From Chryseobacterium aquifrigidense (GTDB taxonomy: Bacteria > Bacteroidota > Bacteroidia > Flavobacteriales > Weeksellaceae): 64,000 nt of DNA. Both the position numbers and the translations under genes were made by a program. Numbering within the stretch: the stretch's first letter is position 1; each line of letters opens with the position of its first letter. The DNA lies in assembly GCF_006716485.1 (NCBI RefSeq), contig NZ_VFPD01000001.1, positions 86,760 through 150,759 on the forward strand, read 5' to 3'. The notes under the pieces are model-generated. The model saw nothing but the letters and a program-made list of their open reading frames with translations, ran no database searches and was not told the origin of the DNA. Below, piece by piece: positions 9,207 to 18,273 of this stretch.

Positions 9207-10373
9207 ATGAAAATAGCAGTTGTAGGAACAGGATATGTAGGTTTATCTAATGCCGTTCTATTGGCCCAACATAATGAAGTTGTAGCTTTAGATATTGTTC
9301 AGGAAAGAGTAGAATTGCTTAATTCTAAAAAATCTCCTATTGAAGATGACGAGATCAGCAACTTTCTAAGTACTAAACCACTTAATTTCAAAGCCACTTT
9401 AGATAAAAAGGAAGCTTATGATAAGGCTGAATATATTATTGTTGCCACCCCCACAGATTATGACCCTACTACCAACTATTTCGACACAAGCAGTGTTGAA
9501 AATGTAATTAAGGAAATTGCAGAATATAATTCTGATGCTGTAATTATTATTAAATCTACAGTTCCGGTGGGGTATACCGTAGATTTAAAAAGCAGAATGC
9601 ATTCAGATAACGTGGTGTTTTCTCCGGAATTTTTAAGAGAAGGCAAAGCTTTATATGATAATTTATACCCTTCCCGAATTATTGTCGGGGAACAAAGCGA
9701 GAGAGCAAGGATTTTTGCAGAATTACTGAAAGAAGGAGCCGTAAAAAAGGATATTCCTGTTTTGTTTACTAATCCTACTGAAGCAGAAGCTATTAAGTTG
9801 TTTTCAAATACCTATCTGGCATTGCGTGTGGCTTATTTTAACGAATTAGACAGCTATGCACAGATCCACGAACTGGATACCCGCCAGATTGTAGAAGGTG
9901 TTGGTCTGGATCCAAGAATTGGTTCGCATTATAATAATCCATCTTTTGGATACGGAGGATACTGCCTTCCTAAGGATACCAAGCAGCTTCTTGCGAATTA
10001 TAATGCTGTTCCCAATAATATTATTCAGGCAATTGTAGATGCAAACAGAACCCGTAAGGATTTTATAGCAGATTCTGTACTCGCCAGAAAACCAAAAAAG
10101 GTAGGCGTTTACCGTCTGATCATGAAAGCAGGCTCCGACAATTTCAGAGCATCTGCCATACAGGGAGTAATGAAAAGGATTAAAGCCAAGGGAGTAGAAG
10201 TGGAAGTATTTGAACCGGCACTTAATGAAGAGTCTTTTTTCGGTTCCAGAGTGGTAAAAGATTTAGAGCTTTTCAAGAAAGAATGCGATGTAATTATTTC
10301 TAACCGTAATGCTTCGGAACTTGCTGATGTACAGGAAAAAGTGTACACAAGGGATCTATTTGGTAATGATTAA
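9207..10373 (+). CDS. ugd: UDP-glucose 6-dehydrogenase
   Basis: At 388 aa it has the same length as E. coli Ugd. It begins [19 protein letters not shown] (NAD site), has STVPVGYT and [16 protein letters not shown], and carries the catalytic cysteine in [15 protein letters not shown] (about residues 250-264). It makes UDP-glucuronate from UDP-glucose for the polymer. It is 11 bp from both neighbours and clearly in the operon. Confidence 0.95.
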   Translation: MKIAVVGTGYVGLSNAVLLAQHNEVVALDIVQERVELLNSKKSPIEDDEISNFLSTKPLNFKATLDKKEAYDKAEYIIVATPTDYDPTTNYFDTSSVENVIKEIAEYNSDAVIIIKSTVPVGYTVDLKSRMHSDNVVFSPEFLREGKALYDNLYPSRIIVGEQSERARIFAELLKEGAVKKDIPVLFTNPTEAEAIKLFSNTYLALRVAYFNELDSYAQIHELDTRQIVEGVGLDPRIGSHYNNPSFGYGGYCLPKDTKQLLANYNAVPNNIIQAIVDANRTRKDFIADSVLARKPKKVGVYRLIMKAGSDNFRASAIQGVMKRIKAKGVEVEVFEPALNEESFFGSRVVKDLELFKKECDVIISNRNASELADVQEKVYTRDLFGND

Positions 10374-10384
10374 AAGTAAATAAA

Positions 10385-11920
10385 TTGTCGAGTACAAAAA
10401 AGATCGCAAAAAATACAATACTACTCTACATAAGGATGATCATCAATATGGGGATCTCCTTATATACTTCAAGGATTATTTTACAGAAGTTAGGAGTAGA
10501 GGATTTTGGAATATATAATTTAGTGGCTGGGGTAGTTGTATTATTTTCTTTTTTAAATAATGCAATGACAAGTGCTACTCAACGATTTTTGAATATTGAA
10601 TTAGCTTCAAATAGTAAAGAAAAAGTTAATAGGGTGTTTTGTATGAGTCTCAATATTCATATAATTATCTCAGTTATCGTATTGATTTTGTCAGAGACTA
10701 TTGGATTGTGGTTTTTAAATTACAAATTAAATATTCCTGTTAACCGGCTTAATGCAGCAAATTTTGTATTTCAGTTTTCTATAATTACAACAATCATTAA
10801 TATCATTAGAATACCTTTCAATGCTACTATACTTGCGAATGAAAGGATGTCATTCTATGCCTATCTGGGGATAGCAGAGACAGTGCTAAAACTAGCTATT
10901 GTATTTTTATTATCGCTTTTTGTTGATTATGATCAGCTGATAATTTACTCCTTTTTATTATTACTGGTCAATCTTATAGTGAATGTAATCTATAAAATTT
11001 ATTGCTTTACCAACTTTAAGGAAGAAACTGCTTACCATTATTTTTCTGACAAAAAATTGTTCAGAGAACTGTTATCTTTTTCCGGCTGGAGCTTATTCGG
11101 ACAAGTGGCTGTTTTGAGCTCAACGCAGGGATTGAATATGATTATGAATATATTCATAGGTGTTACTGTAAATGCAGCCTTAGGTATTGCGAATCAGGTC
11201 AACAGTGTTTTGTATAGTTTTGTTTCCAATATGCAGGTAGCATTTAATCCACAGATTACACAAAGTTATGCTTCAAATGATTTGGAAACACATAAAAAAT
11301 TAGTCTTAAACACTTCGAAATATTCAGTATTTCTTTTTTTGGTTTTATCAATACCGATCTTATTACATACTGAATTTATTTTAAAATTATGGCTGGGAGT
11401 TAATTTACCTCAATATCTTGTAAGCTTTACCCAAATCGTTATCATTGGTTCTATCATTAATGCTATAGTTGGGCCGTTTTGGATGTCTGCTAATGCAATT
11501 GGAAATATCAGAAATTATCAGTTAGGTGTTTCATTGATATTATTATTAAATCTCCCACTGGCATATATATTCTTAAAATTAGGTTTTTCTCCTGTCTATA
11601 TTATGAGTTTAAACGTTATTTTGAATTTATGCACATTTGTGTTTCGTTTTCTTTATGTTAACCATAAACTGAAATATGATTTGCCAGATGTACTACTTTA
11701 TTTAAAACAGACCTTCCTGGTTATTTTCTCTTGTTTTATTCTGGTATGGCTCATAAAAAAAGTACATTTTAACAGCTACTTTTTTGCAATATCTTCAACC
11801 ATTGGAGCTGAGATTATTTTGTTTGTATTAATTATTCTTATTGGTATTAAGCGGGAAGAGTATTTACAGGTTAAGAAAAAAATCATTAAAAAAATAGGAA
11901 ATAAATATGGATTTATTTAG
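10385..11920 (+). CDS. wzx: Wzx-type polysaccharide flippase
   Basis: A 511-aa polytopic membrane protein of the PST/MOP flippase group, with about 12-14 hydrophobic segments and the N-terminal pattern KKIAKNTILLYIRM ... SLYTSRIILQKLGVEDFGIYNLVAG typical of Bacteroidota O-unit flippases. It moves lipid-linked repeat units across the inner membrane. The start is a TTG at 10385: the family N-terminus (KKIAKNT) begins right after it and no ATG precedes that motif. The gene overlaps the next by 14 bp. From here to about 16050 the sequence is visibly more AT-rich than the flanking dehydrogenase genes. Confidence 0.92.
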   Translation: MSSTKKIAKNTILLYIRMIINMGISLYTSRIILQKLGVEDFGIYNLVAGVVVLFSFLNNAMTSATQRFLNIELASNSKEKVNRVFCMSLNIHIIISVIVLILSETIGLWFLNYKLNIPVNRLNAANFVFQFSIITTIINIIRIPFNATILANERMSFYAYLGIAETVLKLAIVFLLSLFVDYDQLIIYSFLLLLVNLIVNVIYKIYCFTNFKEETAYHYFSDKKLFRELLSFSGWSLFGQVAVLSSTQGLNMIMNIFIGVTVNAALGIANQVNSVLYSFVSNMQVAFNPQITQSYASNDLETHKKLVLNTSKYSVFLFLVLSIPILLHTEFILKLWLGVNLPQYLVSFTQIVIIGSIINAIVGPFWMSANAIGNIRNYQLGVSLILLLNLPLAYIFLKLGFSPVYIMSLNVILNLCTFVFRFLYVNHKLKYDLPDVLLYLKQTFLVIFSCFILVWLIKKVHFNSYFFAISSTIGAEIILFVLIILIGIKREEYLQVKKKIIKKIGNKYGFI

Positions 11921-12971
11921 CAGAATAAAAAATAAAGCAAATTCAATTATTAATAATATAAATAATAATGCCAGAGTAGACAAAATTGCTGATGAGATTA
12001 CTAATTGCAAGTCGAAGCGAGTATTTTTATTTCAAACTCCTACCCATACTAATATTGGGGATCATGCTATTGCTGAAGGACAGCTGAAGTTTTTTCAGGA
12101 AAATTTACCCGAACATCATATTTTTGAGATTAACCAGTCTCAGATGAAGTATTTTATAGAAAAGTACAGACATACTATTCATCCTGATGATTTGATATTC
12201 ATTCATGGTGGTGGAAATTTTGGGAATGAATACATGAGGGAAGAAAATTTGAGAAGAATGGTCATTCAAAACTTCCCTGAAAATAAAACTATATTGTTTC
12301 CACAAACAATCTATTACAGCAATGATCAGATTGGTGAAGCTGAATTAAAAAGAACACAGGATATTTTTGAAAAACATGCAAACTTGATTTTGACAGCCAG
12401 AGAGGAACAGTCATTTGAATTAATGAAAAAATATTTTCCAAAAAATAAAGTAATTCTGACTCCCGATATTGTTCTTTACACTGAATATAGCTTTGAAAAT
12501 GAAAGAGAATATGCATTGGAAGTAATCAGAAATGATCAGGAATCAATACTGACAGCTGATGATAAAGATAAAATTACCCAAATCTTAAAAGAAAGATTTA
12601 ACAAAATAATTAAATCTGATATGCATTGTGATAAAATAACAGATTTAGATATAAAATCAGTTAGAAAGAGAGTATTGACTAATAAACTATTACAGTTTTC
12701 TAAAGCAAAAATAGTGGTCACTGATCGATTACACGGAATGGTTCTTTGCATAATTTCTGGAACGCCATGCGTGGTTTTTTCAAATTATAATCAAAAAGTT
12801 ATAGGAACCTACAACTGGATTAAATATCTGAAATATGTAAAGTTTGTTAAGAATGTAGAGGAAGCAAACAAAGCAATAGATGAGTTATTGAGTAACGATA
12901 ACTACGAAAAATATAATCCTCAGGAGATAAGGAAGTTTTACTTACCATTAATAGAGAATGTAAATGAATGA
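11907..12971 (+). CDS. Polysaccharide pyruvyltransferase family protein
   Basis: The 354-aa soluble protein has the family signature TPTHTNIGDHAIAEGQ near the N-terminus, IHGGGNFGNEY (about residues 92-102), and the C-terminal VTDRLHGMVLCII motif. This family (CsaB, WcaK, GumL, EpsI) transfers pyruvate from phosphoenolpyruvate to a sugar as a ketal, adding negative charge. A few members are predicted to use other substrates, so the exact reaction is inferred. It overlaps the flippase by 14 bp and the next glycosyltransferase by 8 bp. Confidence 0.88.
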   Translation: MDLFSRIKNKANSIINNINNNARVDKIADEITNCKSKRVFLFQTPTHTNIGDHAIAEGQLKFFQENLPEHHIFEINQSQMKYFIEKYRHTIHPDDLIFIHGGGNFGNEYMREENLRRMVIQNFPENKTILFPQTIYYSNDQIGEAELKRTQDIFEKHANLILTAREEQSFELMKKYFPKNKVILTPDIVLYTEYSFENEREYALEVIRNDQESILTADDKDKITQILKERFNKIIKSDMHCDKITDLDIKSVRKRVLTNKLLQFSKAKIVVTDRLHGMVLCIISGTPCVVFSNYNQKVIGTYNWIKYLKYVKFVKNVEEANKAIDELLSNDNYEKYNPQEIRKFYLPLIENVNE

Positions 12972-13950
12972 TGTTTTTTTATCAATTATCGTCCCCATAT
13001 ATAATGTTGAAAATTATATAGAAAAATGTATTGCCAGCATAGTACAAAATACTTCTGCTAATTTTGAACTGATTCTGGTAATTGACGGATCTCCGGATAA
13101 TAGTATCAGTATCTGTAATAAATACAAAGAAACTGATAATAGAATTGTCATCCTGGAAAAAGAAAACGGAGGGCTTTCTGATGCCAGAAATGCAGGATAT
13201 AAAATAGCCAAAGGGGAATATATTTGGTTTGTTGATGGTGATGATTATATTGAAAGTGATAGTATTGACATCTTTTTTAAAAAAATTAATAAAGAGACAG
13301 ATATTTTCTTATTTAATTATCAGGAAATTTATGAAAATAAAATTGTCAAATTTGAAAAATTTGAAAATGAAGAAAATATCAGTGGCCACAATTTGCTGTT
13401 AAAGTATAATAACTACGGTATTCAGGCATGGACACAGATCTATTCCAAAAAATTCTTAGATCAGCATAATATCATATTTGAAAAAGGAGCCATATACGAG
13501 GATGTATTATTTAATACACAAGTATACAGTAAAAATCCTGAGCTGCAGGTTATTGACAATATCTTTGTAAATTATGTACAGAGGGGAGAGTCGATCATGA
13601 AGAAAAAGCAGACTATCAAAAATGTACAATCAGTATTAAAAATTTTAGAACTCTATAATAAGAAGGAAATAATAGACTTTTTTCCAAAAAAGTTCATCAT
13701 AAATAGGCATCACTACTATTTTAGTTTGCTGTTCATTTTTTTACATAAGAGCAATATGAAAAAAGATGAAATTATGGATCTTTTAAATACTATCAGTGCC
13801 AAAAACTTTTTTGTTTTTACCAGACACTATGATTCTTTTATTGTGAAGCATATTAAAAGAAAGCTATTTCCTTCCAAATCGATTTTTATTTATAAAAACT
13901 GGACCTTTATTTTCCTTCTGATACGATTGGATAATTTGATTAATAGATGA
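12964..13950 (+). CDS. Family 2 glycosyltransferase
   Basis: A 328-aa GT-A enzyme: LSIIVPIYNVENYIEKCIASI at the start, VIDGSPDNS (nucleotide-binding Asp), EKENGGLSDARNAG, and the DxD motif in WFVDGDDYIE (about residues 90-99). It resembles the EpsJ/WcaA-like transferases of capsule loci, but donor and acceptor cannot be predicted. Its last bases overlap the Wzy gene by 4 bp (ATGA), indicating translational coupling. Confidence 0.93.
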   Translation: MNDVFLSIIVPIYNVENYIEKCIASIVQNTSANFELILVIDGSPDNSISICNKYKETDNRIVILEKENGGLSDARNAGYKIAKGEYIWFVDGDDYIESDSIDIFFKKINKETDIFLFNYQEIYENKIVKFEKFENEENISGHNLLLKYNNYGIQAWTQIYSKKFLDQHNIIFEKGAIYEDVLFNTQVYSKNPELQVIDNIFVNYVQRGESIMKKKQTIKNVQSVLKILELYNKKEIIDFFPKKFIINRHHYYFSLLFIFLHKSNMKKDEIMDLLNTISAKNFFVFTRHYDSFIVKHIKRKLFPSKSIFIYKNWTFIFLLIRLDNLINR

Positions 13951-15149
13951 ATTACTTAAAGAAAAATATAACCCCAATATTAATTATTTCTCAAATATTT
14001 GGTTTATACGGTGGTATGTTACAGGCACCGAGAATTCTTGCTATTTTATTTTTACCATTATTAATAAGGGAGTTAAATAAAAAACTTATAAAAGGGAAAG
14101 AGTTTTTATTCTTTTTCTTTTCTTTTATTATTTATTGTGTATTGTCAATGTTATTATTAACATTTAATAATGACCAATCCCTAAAAGAGTTTGCATATGC
14201 ATTAATAAATTTTATCATTTTCGTTGAAATACTGACTTTTAGCAAGTATGTCAGCTTAAATAAACTGATAAATGGCTGGGTTATATTTGTATTACTAAGT
14301 ATTCCGATTGCAATTATAGAAATTAATTTTAATTTGCACTTTTCCAATTCTAAATTTGGAGATGATACGGTATTAGGAGGGGTTGGAACGCTTAGAAAAT
14401 ATGCAGCTATTACTTTTGGAAATTATAATTTGTACAATCACCTTTTGGCGATTTCATTTCCCTTTATTTTAGCAAAATTTAAGTTCATTACGAACAAGTT
14501 ATTTAAAATATTTTATATTGTTTTTGTTTTAGCGATCGTCTGGGTTGTACTGACTAATGCAAGCCGCGGAACAATGCTGTGCTTGTTAATCTCTACAATT
14601 ATTTATATTATTTTTTATTCCAGTAAGTCAATAAGCAAAACCATTATTTACACATTCATTTCAATAATAGCATCCTTTGCAGGGTATTTATATGTAATGA
14701 ATAATGCCGCATTTGCTTACTTAAAGACAAGAATCGAGCAAAAAGGGCTGGAAGACAATTCAAGAAAGGAAATGATTAATGTCGGTATCGATATGTTTAT
14801 AGACTCAAAATTTCTGGGTGTGGGAGCTGGAAATTTTTCGGAAACAGCTAGTAAAATGACGAACAATCCTATCCTTGTACCCCATAATTTATTTATAGAA
14901 TTACTTTCTCAATATGGGATCATTGTCTTTGTTGCATTTCTCTTATTGTTATTTAAAATTTTCAATCCGAGAAGGATTTTTAAAAAGCGTGAAATTCCAA
15001 ATTATATTTTATTAGGATCATTATTGGTAATGCCATTAGCATTTACAATTAATAGTGTTTATTTAAATAATCCTTACATGTGGATTTGGCTAGCAAGTCT
15101 TTATTGTATATCATCATTTTATAAAACGACAGCTAAAAATGTTAATTGA
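13947..15149 (+). CDS. wzy: O-antigen polymerase/ligase-like protein (candidate Wzy)
   Basis: A 400-aa integral membrane protein with about 10-11 hydrophobic helices and a large periplasmic loop. It has the VGAGNF ... PHNLFIELLSQYG pattern (about residues 290-330) of the O-antigen ligase/polymerase superfamily. In a locus with Wzx, Wza and Wzc, and no second such protein, polymerase is the natural role. The start ATG overlaps the previous stop. Wzy proteins are poorly conserved, so the call rests on topology, the PHN motif and context. Confidence 0.85.
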   Translation: MNYLKKNITPILIISQIFGLYGGMLQAPRILAILFLPLLIRELNKKLIKGKEFLFFFFSFIIYCVLSMLLLTFNNDQSLKEFAYALINFIIFVEILTFSKYVSLNKLINGWVIFVLLSIPIAIIEINFNLHFSNSKFGDDTVLGGVGTLRKYAAITFGNYNLYNHLLAISFPFILAKFKFITNKLFKIFYIVFVLAIVWVVLTNASRGTMLCLLISTIIYIIFYSSKSISKTIIYTFISIIASFAGYLYVMNNAAFAYLKTRIEQKGLEDNSRKEMINVGIDMFIDSKFLGVGAGNFSETASKMTNNPILVPHNLFIELLSQYGIIVFVAFLLLLFKIFNPRRIFKKREIPNYILLGSLLVMPLAFTINSVYLNNPYMWIWLASLYCISSFYKTTAKNVN

Positions 15150-16056
15150 TCATATAGATAAAAAATATTCATCGTTAAGACAAATTTCTAAAGCGCAGTC
15201 TTTAGCAAGATTTTCTATAAGAAAATTTTCAAATTTTGTCTTTCCGATATATCTCAAAAACACGAAGAAAGAAATTTTACTTCCCGAAAAATTGTCGGAA
15301 AATATTATTGTATCACTCACAACATTTCCGGGAAGGATATCCAAATTATGGATGGTTATAGAATGTATGTTACGACAAACTCTGCTTCCCAATAAAATTG
15401 TATTGTATTTGGCAAAAGATCAGTTTCCGAATGAGTTAAAAGATCTACCGGATAATCTGATGGGTTACTACAATAAGAAGCAATTGGAAATAAAATTTGT
15501 AGAGGAAGATTTAAGGTCTCATAAAAAATATTACTATGCCTTTAAGGAATATCAAAATGATGTGATCATAACAATAGATGATGATATTTTTTATCCGTCC
15601 AATATCATTAAAGATTTAATGGATTTGCACGAAAAATTTCCTGATACAATTTGTTGTCACAGAGCGCATAAAATCGTGAGAAATGATGATAATACAATAA
15701 GCAAATATTCTAAATGGAAAAAAGTCTTCGGAAATTGTGGACCGACATTTGATCTATTTCACACAAGTGGGGGAGGGACTTTATATAAGAGTAACTTTTT
15801 TAGTGGAGAAGTTCTGAATAAAGATGCATTTGTCAGCTTATGTTTTATGGCGGACGATGTCTGGTTGAATATGATGGCTCAGTTGAATAAGACAAAGACC
15901 GTGAAATCCGGTTATTTTTCAAACTTAATTCCCATTGAAAATAAGAATTCGCTCTTTAAGTTAAGTCAGGAAAATGTTGCGGATGGAGGTAATGATAAGC
16001 AGTTACAGAATCTGATTCAAAATTATAATATTGATAATTATGAAATATTTAGGTAA
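15139..16056 (+). CDS. Glycosyltransferase of the capsular synthesis group
   Basis: A 305-aa soluble protein with IIVSLTTFPGRISKLWMVIECMLRQ (about residues 55-78) and a triple-Asp motif IITIDDDIFYPSNII (about 134-148) that fits the DxD metal site of a GT-A fold. A later FMADDVWLNMMAQL segment resembles the acidic acceptor-side motif. The first ~50 residues are basic and lack a signal peptide. It overlaps Wzy by 11 bp and the next gene by 17 bp. Specificity is unknown; the class is probable. Confidence 0.82.
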   Translation: MLIDHIDKKYSSLRQISKAQSLARFSIRKFSNFVFPIYLKNTKKEILLPEKLSENIIVSLTTFPGRISKLWMVIECMLRQTLLPNKIVLYLAKDQFPNELKDLPDNLMGYYNKKQLEIKFVEEDLRSHKKYYYAFKEYQNDVIITIDDDIFYPSNIIKDLMDLHEKFPDTICCHRAHKIVRNDDNTISKYSKWKKVFGNCGPTFDLFHTSGGGTLYKSNFFSGEVLNKDAFVSLCFMADDVWLNMMAQLNKTKTVKSGYFSNLIPIENKNSLFKLSQENVADGGNDKQLQNLIQNYNIDNYEIFR

Positions 16057-17140
16057 TTTTATAAAGCTTAGTGCGGTATTATTATTTAGCTTTTCGTTTG
16101 CTCAGCAAAACAGAGTAAGCAGATATAATGCAGATATGCAGGCATCCAAAAGTTATGGTCTGCAGAAAATGGAATTGTCATCGGTCAGTAAAAATACTTA
16201 CGATTTCATGGCATTGGGATATTTTATCAATGCCAATAACAATATGTATCTTAAAACAAAAGATAAAAAATATATTGATACTAATATTTCTGTCATAAAA
16301 CCAATTCTGATTGATACCAATTCAAATACCTCATACCAGAAAAACGGCTGGGTGATGAATGTAAGAAAAGGCAATCAGAATGCAAAAGCGAACGGCCAGG
16401 AACATTTAATTTCAGAAGGATACTTTTTCCGATACATCGGTGAGTTTTTGGATATTTTAAGCAAAAATAAACTGTATACAAATTATCAGCCGGCGATAGA
16501 AAGCGGTTTAAAATACTCCTTCGATAAATGGAAAGCCAGAAGCTTTAGCCAATATGGAGATTATTCTTTATTGTTTCATCAGAGGCTTCATACAGGAGCA
16601 AACTGGGCAGTTGTGGCGCTATATCTGATGAAGTATGATGAATCTGATAAAAGTTCATATGCTACATTTGTTAATCAGTTTGATCAGCAGCTGAAAAAAG
16701 CATTGGTTTTAAACAAAAGCACAGGTAGCATTTTGTATTATACATGGAACAGTACCTATCCGGATGCTTTTTGTAAGGCTTTACAGAAAATTAAAAATTA
16801 TAAGCCTGTTGTACAGGATGTATCACATGGAAATCATGTCGTATTATATTTAATAAAAGCAAAAGAATTGGGAAATGCCAATTGGGCTGACTTTAATTTC
16901 AGCTACCTCTGCAATACCCTGAAGCTTAAGATTCTGAAAGGAAACAGTATTGCCGATAATGTAGACGGTACTACAGATCCAAGTGTCCAGAATACAGGAT
17001 GGAAAATATCTGATGGCTGGATGAAGCTTATTTATTTTGATACAAGTTTATACCCTTTAGTTGAAAAAAACCTTTCAAATTACAGTAATAAAATTAGCAA
17101 TTCTTCTTTAGAACTGCAGTTTAATTCAATCTATCCATAA
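16040..17140 (+). CDS. Secreted unknown protein, candidate polysaccharide-modifying enzyme
   Basis: I do not recognise the family with confidence. The 366-aa protein begins with a signal peptide (MKYLGNFIKLSAVLLFSFSFAQ); the ATG at 16040 is preferred over a TTG three codons upstream because it directly starts that peptide. The mature part is helical, with repeated aromatic-rich helices (SQYGDYSLLFHQRLHTGANWAVVALYLM, QDVSHGNHVVLYLIKAKEL), which suggests an alpha/alpha barrel as in polysaccharide lyases, hydrolases or glucuronyl C5-epimerases. Histidines in the HTGANW and SHGNH segments are candidate active-site residues. It lies mid-operon, coupled to transferases on both sides, so it probably acts on the nascent polymer in the periplasm. 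Confidence 0.75.
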   Translation: MKYLGNFIKLSAVLLFSFSFAQQNRVSRYNADMQASKSYGLQKMELSSVSKNTYDFMALGYFINANNNMYLKTKDKKYIDTNISVIKPILIDTNSNTSYQKNGWVMNVRKGNQNAKANGQEHLISEGYFFRYIGEFLDILSKNKLYTNYQPAIESGLKYSFDKWKARSFSQYGDYSLLFHQRLHTGANWAVVALYLMKYDESDKSSYATFVNQFDQQLKKALVLNKSTGSILYYTWNSTYPDAFCKALQKIKNYKPVVQDVSHGNHVVLYLIKAKELGNANWADFNFSYLCNTLKLKILKGNSIADNVDGTTDPSVQNTGWKISDGWMKLIYFDTSLYPLVEKNLSNYSNKISNSSLELQFNSIYP

Positions 17141-18273
17141 TGATACTTCACATTACAAACGATTACTCAGGATCTACAGTTTATAAAAATTTAGTGAGGG
17201 AGCTGGATAATAACGGGGCAGGGCAGATTGTTTATAATCCCGTTCGGGAGGCCTCCAGAATAGGGAAAAATAAAATAGATTTTGAAAATACTGGCTCTCA
17301 GATTATCTACAGTCATATTTTATCAAAATATGCAGATCGGGTTTTTTATCAGAAAAAAATTAAAAAAATAGTACAAGACATTGAAGCAAAAATAGACCTC
17401 AAGACCGTCAGATTTATTCATGCTCACACATGGTACAGCGACGGTGGAGTGGCTTATGAGCTTCATAAAAAATATAATATTCCATACATAGTAGCAGTGC
17501 GCAATACAGATCTTAATCTGTTTTTGAAGTATTTTCTGCACAAAAGAAGTTACGGAAAAAAAATACTTCAGAATGCCAATAAGATCATAACGATTTCGGC
17601 TGTCTATAAAAAAAGAATGCTGGAAGATCCCCGTCTGTCTCATATTATGAATGATGTACAGCAAAAAGTAATGGTGATCCCAAATGGTGTAGATCCTTAC
17701 TGGATAGAATCAAAGGTTGCAGAGAGAAAAATTGCTGAGGACAAAAAAAGCGTTCAGCTGCTGTATGTTGGGAAATTTGATAAGGGAAAAAATGTCTTTA
17801 ACCTTGTTAATGCTGTTAAGAATCACAATCACAAAATTCAGAACAAAATAAAATTAACACTGATTGGAGGAGGAGGAAATGACGAAAAAAGGATTCTCGA
17901 TTCCATTAAAAACGATCATTCCTTTGAGTTTATAGGAAAAGTAGACAGTCTGCCTGTTCTAAAATCCTATTACGAACGAAGTGACTTTTTTACTATGCCT
18001 TCCAAAGCAGAAACCTTTGGTTTGGTCTATATAGAAGCGCTTCTGCAGGGCTTACCGGTAATGTACACGCAAAATGAAGGAATCGACGGTTTTTATGACG
18101 ATTCTATCGGGGAAAAAGTAGAAGACACTTCTGTTTCTGCGATCGAACGGGCGCTTGAACGTTTAATCCAAAAACAAAATCATTATAGTTTTGATATTGA
18201 ACAATTGTTAGAAAATCATGACTGGAAGAGAATAGCTGAAGTATACCAACAATTATATACAGAAAAAAAATAA
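17140..18273 (+). CDS. Family 4 glycosyltransferase
   Basis: A 377-aa GT-B enzyme. The N-terminal half has HAHTWYSDGGVAYEL, and the C-terminal nucleotide-sugar domain has LLYVGKFDKGKNV, LTLIGGGGNDEK and the E-x7-E region PSKAETFGLVYIEALLQGLPV (about residues 288-308). It retains the donor sugar configuration, as family 4 enzymes do. Start and the preceding stop share one base (taATGa). Specificity is unknown. Confidence 0.93.
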   Translation: MILHITNDYSGSTVYKNLVRELDNNGAGQIVYNPVREASRIGKNKIDFENTGSQIIYSHILSKYADRVFYQKKIKKIVQDIEAKIDLKTVRFIHAHTWYSDGGVAYELHKKYNIPYIVAVRNTDLNLFLKYFLHKRSYGKKILQNANKIITISAVYKKRMLEDPRLSHIMNDVQQKVMVIPNGVDPYWIESKVAERKIAEDKKSVQLLYVGKFDKGKNVFNLVNAVKNHNHKIQNKIKLTLIGGGGNDEKRILDSIKNDHSFEFIGKVDSLPVLKSYYERSDFFTMPSKAETFGLVYIEALLQGLPVMYTQNEGIDGFYDDSIGEKVEDTSVSAIERALERLIQKQNHYSFDIEQLLENHDWKRIAEVYQQLYTEKK

